Positions 1 through 8,795 of a stretch of 38,062 bases of DNA are shown piece after piece (the stretch's first letter is position 1; each line of letters begins with the position of its first letter). Location: positions 192,733,861 to 192,771,922 of the forward strand of contig JBOZIK010000001.1 in assembly GCA_051453625.1 (NCBI GenBank), written 5' to 3'. Source of the DNA: Welwitschia mirabilis (Eukaryota > Gnetophyta > Gnetopsida > Welwitschiales). Under the pieces are notes generated by a model. That model was not told where the DNA came from. It was given only the letters and a program-made list of their open reading frames with translations, and ran no database searches. Made by a program: the position numbers and the translations under genes.

Positions 1-4
1 TTTG

Positions 5-75
5 CCGAGTGTGCTGAGGTTGGCAACCGAGTCCGAGTCTAGGGTAGCCAACCGAGTTTGGTGCCGAGTCCGAGT
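5..75 (+). repeat. Cluster of six CCGAGT hexamers
   Basis: CCGAGT starts at 5, 27, 33, 52, 64 and 70, twice as immediate tandem pairs. The cluster is cut by the left edge of the window. Function unknown. Confidence 0.5.
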
Positions 76-250
76 TTCACAACCATGGTAAAAAGAAGCA
101 AGAACCTTTTGCTTTGGAGGCCTTCCTCAGTTGTTTGAGCTTGCCACTGGCAGAGCTCCGGAATCGTTAGGCCACAATGACATGTGAATTGGCACTGATG
201 GCAGAGTTGGAGTGGAAACTCAAAGTGGATGATGAGGTAGCAGAAGAGCC

Positions 251-300
251 ATGATTTGGAAAGTGACCCCCTGCAGTTGGTGCTGGGACTGCGCCTCTGT
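251..300 (+). repeat. Direct repeat copy 1 flanking the integrase remnant
   Basis: This stretch, beginning ATGATTTGGAAAGTGACCC, is similar by eye (about three quarters identical) to 1288-1337. The pair brackets element 4 and may be the last trace of duplicated element ends or a local duplication. Confidence 0.45.
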
Positions 301-419
301 TAACTGACCCCTCTAGAATGCAAAGGTTCTCCCAAAGTTTGTTAGTCTAACTCTGGAATACAATGGGCATCCTCAAGCTATTCCCTTAGAAAGCTTGATG
401 AGGTAGTCTTGCAGATGTC

Positions 420-1260
420 CAAGGCACCTTGCGTATGATGTTGAAGATAGAGGAAACCTTTAAAAAGTTTGGCATTGCACCTTCGAAGGTGTTTGCTCTC
501 AATTGCCTGGTCAATGTGATGGTCCGACTTTCTACTTCTTGTGTTTGTTCATCTTCAAGCCTGCAAATCTCTTCTTGCGTAGGTGAACAAGGACTTTATT
601 ACCAACTACTATGCACCTTTCCTTTTCCTTGTGCTTGTTGTGCACTCGCTCTTTGACCTTTGCAACATGTTGCTTTATCCATTGTTGGACCTCAATGGAA
701 ACAATGCGGATATGCTTCGCCAATTCCTTCTTGATCTCGCTCTCTCCCACTTGCCACCCAACTTCATTTGGTTTCTGTGGACTGAATCCAAATGTCATTT
801 GGAAAGGTGTCTTGTTGGTGCTCTGGTGCACCATGTTGTTCTAACTCAATTCAAAATGTGCAAGCACAGATCCCACTTTACTGGATGCTCCACACAAAGA
901 CATCTCAATAGATTTCCCGAACTGCAATTGATGAAGTTTGTCTCTCCATCGGTTTGGGGATTAACAGTGCTACTACAGATCTGTGTCTCAAAGTGACCAC
1001 AGAGTGCTCCAAAGCGTGTGTTGAACTATGGATCTCTGTCTGACACGATCTCCTCTGGCATACCATGTATCTTACCTACCTCCTTGAAGAAGAATCTTGT
1101 CACATGAGTGGCATCAATAGTCTTTTGACCAGGAATGAACCTCGCTATTTTGCTGAACCAATCAACCATCACAAAATGGGGTCAAAACCTATGCGAGTAC
1201 TTGGCATGCACGTTTTGAAGTCCATGCTTATACTTTGCCATGTGTCATAATCACCTACGG
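420..1260 (-). pseudogene. Ty3/gypsy integrase remnant (element 4)
   Basis: Read on the minus strand from about 1180 downwards, the integrase core is recognisable: [12 protein letters not shown], then [26 protein letters not shown] followed at once by a stop codon, and NPQTDGETNF further on. The open frame 532-834 continues with STNKTPFQMTFGFSPQKPNE and, near its end, GNKVLVHLRKKRF, which is the usual region after the catalytic core in plant Ty3 elements. A weaker continuation in another frame runs to about 420. The catalytic Asp of SDRD and the Glu of the DGET block are still there, but stops and frame changes make it non-functional. No reverse transcriptase was seen next to it, so it is a fragment. 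Confidence 0.85.
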
Positions 1261-1287
1261 ATTTGAAAAGCGACGTTCAAAAGACTT

Positions 1288-1337
1288 ATGATTTGAAAAG
1301 CGACCCACCACACTTGGTGCCGCGGTTGCACCTGAAC
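1288..1337 (+). repeat. Direct repeat copy 2 flanking the integrase remnant
   Basis: It begins ATGATTTGAAAAGCGACCC and pairs with 251-300. In addition, the 14-mer ATTTGAAAAGCGAC occurs exactly twice here, at 1261-1274 and 1291-1304, a 30-bp period. Confidence 0.45.
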
Positions 1338-2550
1338 GTCAAGGTAGGAATCTGCTAACATCAGGAAACTCTTCATAAATTGACTGAAATTGATCCATAA
1401 AGACACTTTTTAACTTCAAATAATCATTACTTTAACTTTGAACAATCATCACGGAAACCACTTTGGCAAATTCTTGCAACAGTTTTCAGGTTTTCATCCT
1501 TCTGTAGATATGTTACACATACTCTAATAAAATTGAACAAAAGAGAGGTAAAAACAGCAAGATTGAACTTATGAAGCTGTCAAGTAAATATATCAAATGG
1601 ATTTTTTTATTTCAATGGCAAAGTTATGTCTGTACCAAAGGCTTACAACATAGATTAATGGCAACAATGAATCTACATCACCAAAAGATTTCCCTAACCA
1701 TGAAGCCTTTGTCTGCCCTTAGAAGAAGGTTGTCATCCTTGAATCTTCGCTGGAACTCTGAAGGAAAGCATTGTGCTGACTACACAAAGTTGGCTAGGAG
1801 CAGAGAACTATAAGATGTGTTAGATTATCTCCTTCCCTTACTTGGTGCTTGTTTGCATCCCTTTCTTCTGAATCTTTATTTTGTATGGCCTGCCTTAACG
1901 AGTGAGAATGCTAATAGTAGACTTTCACAATGCTTGTTCAATTTTCCAATAAGCAATGCATTCACTAGTGATTTGTCATAGCCTCTTTATGATTCGTTGT
2001 AAATAAAATACAAATTTTGTGGCTGTCTTCTGGTTTGTAGTTGGTTATGTTTAGAACTATATAAAATTAAGACAAGACTGAAGTTCTCTTCAAAACCAAC
2101 ATTATCATAGCATTGGAATTCATGGGCACTACTGAAGATGCAATAGTTCTCACCACCTTTACACGTTTTATGTCCTGCATGGTCAAAAGATAATTGAAAG
2201 CTGCATCATATCTTGAAACTGTATGGATTCGCTACTCAGTTGATGCTTTCCAAAATTCTCGCTTGCGACATAAGGCTCGCTTAATGTCTCATAGGTATGG
2301 TATACGCCAATAGTGATATCTATGTCAGTTCTAAGGACTTCGTTTATAATAATACAAGTTGAAAAAATCGGCACTCATGCAGACAAGAAAGTTGACATAA
2401 TTTAATAAGCAACACCAATATTTTAAGATGTTATTTCCCTCTTTTTTGGAATACATAGTTTTTGAATTCTTGATTGTATTTTGCCTTCACAATGATTATA
2501 TTCTCATGCTCATCAAACATTGCTAAATATTCATGATTAATCTTTGGTAG

Positions 2551-2727
2551 GTGGGAGGCGCAAGGCCAAAGCCCTTTTTTTGGTTATGATTTCTGGTATC
2601 AGCCACGGCACGATGTTATGATCAGTTCATCTTGGGGAGCTCCTGCGGCTTTTATCCAAGGCTTCAATCCTAAGCATGTTGCTGAAGGTTTGTATGGAAA
2701 ACACTTATTTGTATACGGATGGTCTGA
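2551..2727 (+). CDS. SBP1: SBP exon A, 3' end lost in gap
   Basis: The exon follows an acceptor ending TTTGGTAG at 2550. Its first base completes a split Arg codon, and it then reads [20 protein letters not shown] and onward to VYGWS before the run of N. By comparison with plant family members, about 18 codons leading to a Leu-Pro-Leu-Glu motif should remain, together with the donor site, inside the 103-N gap. Confidence 0.9.
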
Positions 2728-4177
2728 NNNNNNNNNNNNNNNNNNNNNNNNNNNNNNNNNNNNNNNNNNNNNNNNNNNNNNNNNNNNNNNNNNNNNNNNN
2801 NNNNNNNNNNNNNNNNNNNNNNNNNNNNNNCACAGCAAAGGGTCAATCTAACTAATATGTTGTAGGTAAGATTTCTTCATGAACCTTCAAAAGATACTGG
2901 CTATGTCGGGTGTGCTCTAAGCAGCAACATTATCCGTTTTTTCAGAAACGCGGATGGGTCGTGGGGCCATGAGGTACAGTTTAACCTCAACCTACTTTAT
3001 CTATATAATGCTGACAGTTGATTTAGCTACTGCAATTGATTGCTAAATTTTCTTTTGGATAAATTATCTGGGAGTTATCTCTGCAGATACACATGCCACA
3101 AGTATTCTGTTCTTGAAGTTAGATTGTTTCACAACTGCTCTTTGTAAACCTCTCAGGTTGTAATATCAGTTGCGGCACTGAAGGTGAAGAACTGGGTTTT
3201 ACCTGAAATGCCAGGCCTGATAACTGATCTCCTGATATCTCTGGATGACCGCTTCCTTTATTTTGTAAATTGGCTTCACGGAGATATTCGTCAATACAAC
3301 ATTGAGGATCCCTCAAAACCAGTGCTGGTTGGCCACGTATGGGTAGGAGGGCTCATCCGCAAGGGAAGCAGGGTTTCAGTTGAAACAGAAAATGGTCTAG
3401 AGTGGCAGGCTGATATTCCAGATGTGCAAGTAGGTTATTCCTGTCATGCTTTGGTTTGCAAATCATCACACAATTAACTGCTTTATTTCTTCCAATTTGA
3501 GTAATGCTCTGATCATCCATAGTATCCTGAAATGCAGATATTGCCACACTAATCCCATCTAACACAAACTGAATTTTTCCTCTGTGAATGCTTTATGCAT
3601 AATCCACTTGGACATTATTCAATGGTTCAGGAATTGTTTCTTAGGATATAGGAATTATGTGGTGATTATTATTCTTGATGCTTTAAGGATCCCAATGCTG
3701 TAAAATCCATCTTTGCAGGGAAAGCGCCTAAGGGGAGGGCCACAAATGGTTCAACTAAGTTTGGATGGGAAACGACTTTATGTGACGAATTCTTTATTCA
3801 GTGCCTGGGATAATCAGTTTTACCCAGAACTCATTGAGAAAGGCTCTCATATCTTACAGATTGATTGTGATACGGAGAAGGNNNNNNNNNNNNNNNNNNN
3901 NNNNNNNNNNNNNNNNNNNNNNNNNNNNNNNNNNNNNNNNNNNNNNNNNNNNNNNNNNNNNNNNNNNNNNNNNNNNNNNNNCTGGGATAATCAGTTTTAC
4001 CCAGAACTCATTGAGAAAGGCTCTCATATCTTACAGATTGATTGTGATACGGAGAAGGGAGGCCTCACCATTAACCCAAACTTCTTTGTTGATTTTGAAG
4101 AGGAACCTGAGGGTCCAGCTTTGGCTCATGAGATGAGGTACCCAGGTGGTGATTGCACCTCAGACATCTGGGTTTAA
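2551..4177 (+). CDS. SBP1: Selenium-binding protein (methanethiol oxidase family), C-terminal exons, 5'-partial
   Basis: Four exons (2551 to at least 2727, 2866-2973, 3157-3429, 3719-4177) encode roughly the C-terminal 280 residues of a protein that is about 490 residues long in plants. Recognisable family blocks in order are [95 protein letters not shown] and the terminal [12 protein letters not shown]. All visible splice sites are GT-AG and the reading frame is kept across them. From family knowledge, SBP proteins are soluble beta-propeller proteins, linked in plants to selenium and cadmium tolerance and, in animals and bacteria, to methanethiol oxidation. The N-terminal Cys motif associated with selenium binding lies outside the window. 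An N gap cuts the end of the first visible exon, and a false gap sits in the last exon. The paralogue number cannot be decided, so the symbol is a family-level label. Confidence 0.93.
2728..2830. other. Assembly gap, 103 N
   Basis: The flanks are not duplicated, and the size is not the round 100 used elsewhere, so this looks like a gap of estimated size. It should contain the end of SBP exon A, its donor and part of a short intron. Confidence 0.9.
2866..2973 (+). CDS. SBP1: SBP exon B
   Basis: Exactly 36 codons in phase 0, between an acceptor TGTTGTAG (ends 2865) and a donor GTACAG (starts 2974). It reads [15 protein letters not shown], continues to IIRFFRN and ends GSWGHE, matching a conserved block of plant SBPs. 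The downstream intron is 183 bp. Confidence 0.92.
3157..3429 (+). CDS. SBP1: SBP exon C
   Basis: Exactly 91 codons in phase 0, between acceptor CTCTCAG (ends 3156) and donor GTAGGT (starts 3430). It starts [13 protein letters not shown] and includes [27 protein letters not shown] and GHVWVGGL. The segment near its end ([20 protein letters not shown]) lies in the part of the family that varies most between plants. The downstream intron is 289 bp. Confidence 0.93.
3719..4177 (+). CDS. SBP1: SBP terminal exon, interrupted by a probably false 100-N gap
   Basis: The exon follows acceptor TTTGCAG (ends 3718), reads [17 protein letters not shown] and ends at the TAA of 4175-4177 after [11 protein letters not shown] run of 100 N at 3882-3981 is flanked by the same 77 bases (3805-3881 and 3982-4058). 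Removing one copy plus the N restores a continuous 282-bp exon that matches the family without insertion. The extra 177 bases are a multiple of three, so the artefact leaves the frame open and could pass into a gene model as a false internal duplication. Confidence 0.92.
   Translation, partial: GKRLRGGPQMVQLSLDGKRLYVTNSLFSAWDNQFYPELIEKGSHILQIDCDTEKXXXXXXXXXXXXXXXXXXXXXXXXXXXXXXXXXXWDNQFYPELIEKGSHILQIDCDTEKGGLTINPNFFVDFEEEPEGPALAHEMRYPGGDCTSDIWV
3882..3981. other. Assembly gap, 100 N, probably false
   Basis: The 77 bases before the gap (3805-3881) are repeated exactly after it (3982-4058). This is what unmerged neighbouring contigs with a k-mer-sized overlap look like. Confidence 0.9.
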
Positions 4178-4440
4178 ATTCAACTGTTATCTCCTTAATT
4201 CTCATGAACAATAATCTTCATAAGATTTGAAAATAAGAAATGGAATGTGCATTGCTTTCTATGTGAGTATATATTACCGAATGTCTGACGATTTCTGTAA
4301 TAACACAAGACTTTTATCATATCTGATCACTCTTCCCATTTTGGAAATAGCAGTAAGTTATTTCCTCTTCCTCAAAGTTATGACAGTTAAAGGACTAGCT
4401 TTATTAAATTAAATAAATATGGAGTTTAGTTGCAAGAGTA
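4178..4440 (+). terminator. Probable 3' UTR with AATAAA polyadenylation signal
   Basis: This AT-rich sequence follows the SBP stop codon and carries a canonical AATAAA at 4412-4417. No transcript evidence is available, so the actual cleavage site is inferred. Confidence 0.35.
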
Positions 4441-4778
4441 ATTCACTAAGGTATTAATAATTTTGTTAGATTATGAGCCGTATTTTTAATGTATTTTGCA
4501 ATCTAATAGCTATAAATAGTCTCTGTAAAAATTTGGTTAGGTCTAATGCTTACATATCTTGTTTGAAAAAAATTTATGACTTGAATCATTAGGATACTGG
4601 AATCTGGTATAAACTTTTTAGCCTTTGCTAGCATAACATTATTTTATTAAAACCTTTTTAAGAATTGTAAATCTCTGTGATACATGATTCCTAAATACAA
4701 TGTCTTAAAAACTTTCTTAAATTCTCTTTATTGCTAGAGGACTTTTGACATCTGCATGATTTCATAAATTTTACTGTT

Positions 4779-4878
4779 NNNNNNNNNNNNNNNNNNNNNN
4801 NNNNNNNNNNNNNNNNNNNNNNNNNNNNNNNNNNNNNNNNNNNNNNNNNNNNNNNNNNNNNNNNNNNNNNNNNNNNNN
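4779..4878. other. Assembly gap, 100 N, probably false
   Basis: The 77 bases before the gap (4702-4778) are repeated exactly after it (4879-4955), the same pattern and the same length as at the gap in the last SBP exon. Confidence 0.9.
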
Positions 4879-4955
4879 GTCTTAAAAACTTTCTTAAATT
4901 CTCTTTATTGCTAGAGGACTTTTGACATCTGCATGATTTCATAAATTTTACTGTT

Positions 4956-5221
4956 CTAATATAAATTGTGTTTGACAGAGAACTACATCATGTCTCTAAC
5001 CTAAAATATTTGTTTTATGGTTTTCAAAATGAAGTGTATATTTATTATAAATTATGTGTTTGACAAAGAACTATATCATGTCTCTAACTTAAAATATTGG
5101 TTTTATGGTTTACAAAATGAACTGTGTATATAATATAAATTATGTGTTTGACACAGAACTATATCATGTCTCTAACCTAAAATATTTGTTTCATGGTTTT
5201 CAAAATGAAGTGTATATATCT
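4956..5221 (+). repeat. Three-copy 88-bp tandem repeat
   Basis: The motif GTGTTTGACA(G/A/C)AGAACTA recurs at 4968, 5056 and 5144, exactly 88 bases apart, and each copy continues with CATGTCTCTAAC(C/T)TAAAATAT and a match to TTCAAAATGAA or a close variant. The copies differ at only a few positions. The array is a small minisatellite in the 3' flank of the SBP gene. Confidence 0.9.
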
Positions 5222-8200
5222 AGGCATTTTGGGACTAATAATTCCATAGACTTTCAGATCTTGCTAGTTATTTCAGGGTACAAAAATGATGTTATTGTTT
5301 CTCTAAAATAAAATAATATGTTTTGGGTCCATAATACATCATATTAAAAGGCAAGATAAATTTTCTCAAGAGATACAAAACTTATTGAGAAGACCTTGAT
5401 AATGTGTTTATGATAAGAATTCTGATACAACTTAGACTTTTATAATAGAAGATATAAAGAGGTTCTATTTCCATTTTGAAATCAATTTTTTAAAGGGCTA
5501 CATTTAGTGACTTATCTATATAAAGAGTGGACTTAACATGTAATTATTTATAACACGTGTGTAGAATGTGGATTACCTTTAGTAATATAGTCAGAAAATA
5601 CATATGACTATCTCTTATAAATATCTTACAATGTAAGATTACACATTTCTAAGGAACTCGTTATTGTTTTAGTGACAAATGATTTCAAACCTTTGAATAT
5701 TTTAATTAATATGAAGAGTTATTTAGAAGAGTAGTATTGACAATTGGCACTAATATGACATAATAGGATCCTTATTTAGGTGTATAGCATTGTTAATTAT
5801 CTAATTTTAATGAACTAAGATCCTTACTTTCTTAACTGTTTAGTTTCTTAATATTGCTCAGAAGATAATGTTAGTTAATAAGCTTCCAAATTGTGATCTC
5901 GTGATAGCATTCAAAGACTTGTTCCTTTGATTAATTTGTGAGAGAATTTTTACTCCAATTATGGGTGCATGGAAGTCTAACATAAAAGAAGGAATATGGT
6001 GCATGTTCAATATTGATTGGTTTCAATATGACACGAAGAATTCCAAGACACAAGGGTTCTTAGTACCTTAGTTGTGGTTGTCGTCTTCCCCAAAAAGAAA
6101 AGTTAGCGACTATCTAAACTTTGACCTTTTAATGTTTAGAAAAGTTTATTGGTTTATTCTCTGAAATTGCTTTTAAGATTCAAACATACATGTTCTCTAA
6201 TAGTAGATGTTAGTGTTGAAGATGACAAGTTAAATGGGTTTTGACCAAATATTAAATTGACATGTATTACATGCTTGAATAAATCTTTGATCCAAAGTAT
6301 TAGAATGATTTAGCCAAATACATTGACACCTAGCTTTTTCTTAAACTCGATACAAGTGGGATCACTATCACAAGGATAAAAAGGTCCTTGTTTACACTAG
6401 CTTGGTTGTATCATTTGGTAGGAAAGCAAGAAATGAGATTTTAAATAACACATGTTCAACTAATTATTTGGTTCTTTGAAAAGTTAAAATATGACAAGCT
6501 TGTGTTAATTTGAAAAACATCTTCATTAAATGACTAGCATGGATTCCTAGGATATGCTATTAGAATCTTGTTAAGAAGGAATTGGAAACAAGTATGATAT
6601 CTATCTTCCAAATTAAGAGAACTTTTAAAGAGATGAGAAAAGATAATGAATGTTCCGAGCTAGTGTATGCAACCACGTTTGTTTGTGAGTGTTTTAATAG
6701 AATTGATGATGAGAAAATGGTCTTAAGGATATCCTTAAAAATGGAGAAAGCTTTAACGTGCTAATACCACATGTTAACATGTATAATGCCACACGGATAA
6801 GTCACATACCCTTTTGGACATGTATCTTAAACATGACTAACTGTAGAAATATCTTAATATGAAACTGAAGCTATATTAGACGAAGATGACTTTTAATTTA
6901 TAGAAGTAACCTTTAATTTATACAAGAATGTAGATTTATTGATTTATCAAGGGGTGTTGAAGAATTTAGTTTATAGTTCGGAAGTATTAAAGTACCAAGT
7001 GTTTAAAGTTATAGTAAGAAATAGGATGACTCATATATCTAGCATTGTCTCCCTTGCCAAAAGTTTAAGACCCTAGTACAACTAGGTTTAGCCTATAAAT
7101 AGCATAAATGTTAGGGATTCAAAATTAGGGTTACAATCATCAATTGGCTAAGGCCATTTGAATACTTACTGAATGGAAGTATAAAGCTTTTCTGAAAATT
7201 AGGAGGAGGATTACACCATTATTATTAGGGTTTTAGTAAAGTTTGACTTTTGATTATAGTATCTTGAATTTTAGCTTTAGCTTAATTTTTAGGATAGCTA
7301 GTAGTGTCAATCTCTGTCGCGACAACACGCAACAAGATGTTAACAAAAAGTTTGGTAAAATTTCCTAGACTTGCAAAATTGCTTGTCATAAAATCAATTT
7401 AGAATATGTGTTTAGCACTAAATGATTTTAGAATGATTTGCAATCATTATATATAAAAATGTATTTATTCCTTCCAAAATTGATTAAATATAAAGTTAAT
7501 GAGATTAAAATTAATAAAAATTCTAAATAATAAGTTTTGAAGCCACAATCTCTCAAGGCTCCTATGGATCCATTTCTCAGTAACCATTGTCTTTGCGCAA
7601 AGGGAAAGGGGAAAAAGATTTTGGAATGTCATGGCCACCTAGCTATTTGTTTGTTTCACCGTATTTCCAGATAAATTTACAAAAAGACCTTTTACCAAGG
7701 TTGGCATCTCATAAAATGTGGTAAAAGGCCATCCAATTTCTTAAAAGTATATTTACAAAGAAGCAAAAATAGAGTTCCTGTAGATTGAAATCACTAAAAG
7801 CATGTGTCAAATTATTACCACTCTTTTAATTAGCATGAGAAATTATTTTTTTATTTTTAAATCTTGGTCATAATAATTAACAAATTTTGCTAAGTAAAAG
7901 CCTCAACAACATATCCATTTCAAGTTTGTTAAAGATGTCCTAATGGATAAGCCATTTCTAACTTGATAGGCTACTCACTATGCCTGAGGGTTCTAGGGAT
8001 TTGCATATAAGCTTACGGTTTATCCTTAATTGTAATTAATCCAAAGGCCTTGCCATATTTTTAAATAGCCATAATGATAGTTCGAATTGCATGAAAAATC
8101 TTATTTGGGGATACTAATGAGTCATTTAATTACTAATTAATTGGTATCTCTTTCTCTCTCTCAAGAAGTTATAATCCTCTAATTTTTACACTGTGAAGCC

Positions 8201-8610
8201 AAATGTCTTATTGAAGTTCTTATGTTGTGTTGTAGCATTATAGAGGTAGGTTAGCTCTTAATAGTCTATTCACATGTTGAAATTTAAAGTTAAAATATAA
8301 ATCAAAACTTGCGAGTACATGGAAAATGAGATTTAGGGGTTTTGCACTTAAATTTGGTTTAGACCCTAGCCATTTTATATATTACACCTCACATTTTGTA
8401 AACCCTTGGTCATTCAAACATTATACAAATTAATCTCTCACAGAATTGTGTGATGCTTTTTGTAGTTAATTTTTAATATGACACCTTTATCTAATAAAAG
8501 ACTCTATGACAAATATTATTGATTTTGATAACCAAGAATGTCTTTATATTTTTATTAAAAATGATCTCAAAGATGTATGTTATGCTTAATTTTCATTTTG
8601 GGTAATTAAT
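5222..8610. other. AT-rich DNA without recognisable genes
   Basis: No frame shows a protein family I recognise. The frame 6582-6764 (+, 60 residues, charged) has no visible motif and is likely chance or TE decay. The only local signal is an LTR-like TATA region near 7094. The general texture is that of old repeats. Confidence 0.6.
7094..7102 (+). promoter_or_regulatory. TATA box of a possible decayed LTR
   Basis: TATAAATAG sits in a context (ACTAGGTTTAGCC before it, a GTTAGGG-rich leader after it) reminiscent of plant LTR promoters. No partner LTR or target duplication was found, so this is weak. Confidence 0.25.
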
Positions 8611-8795
8611 GGAAGAATGTTAAATTCAAAACTTTTAGTGATTATACCAAAAACAATCATGATTACCTAAATGAATGATTTAATTATGCCCAGGGTTTCA
8701 AAGTGTGCCAAATAGGGTAGTTAAAGGTTCAAACCCATAACCTTTTAAGTGAAAGATGAGTGTCCCACTAGTTAGATGACTAAGGCATTCAAAGG
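8611..8795 (-). repeat. Dispersed repeat copy 1, tRNA-like promoter boxes (SINE-like)
   Basis: On the minus strand this copy holds an A-box-like TAACTAGTGGGA (8763-8774) and a B-box-like GGTTTGAACCT (8725-8735), with spacing close to that in tRNA genes, and the sequence around them resembles the 5' two thirds of a tRNA without its acceptor stem. This suggests a tRNA-derived SINE. Related copies lie at 12196-12300, 12787-12900 and 12984-13175. Confidence 0.45.

Larger units (their letters stand above)
1..2550 (+). other. Upstream intron of the SBP gene (partial)
   Basis: The first visible SBP exon begins mid-protein at 2551 behind a good acceptor. No other SBP exon could be recognised between 1 and 2550, so this stretch is read as the 3' part of a long intron. 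It contains a decayed minus-strand retrotransposon at about 420-1260. The stretch 1344-2550 is AT-rich and otherwise unremarkable; short open frames at 1571-1813 (+) and 2183-2374 (-) resemble nothing I know. Confidence 0.6.

Noticed and set aside
583-996. Plus-strand open frame of 137 residues
   Set aside because: It is the shadow of the minus-strand integrase remnant, which has clear family motifs.
3713-4177. SBP terminal exon with a true internal protein duplication
   Set aside because: The repeated 77 bases abut a 100-N gap, and the same length of repeat occurs at an unrelated second gap, so an assembly join is far more likely than a real duplication.
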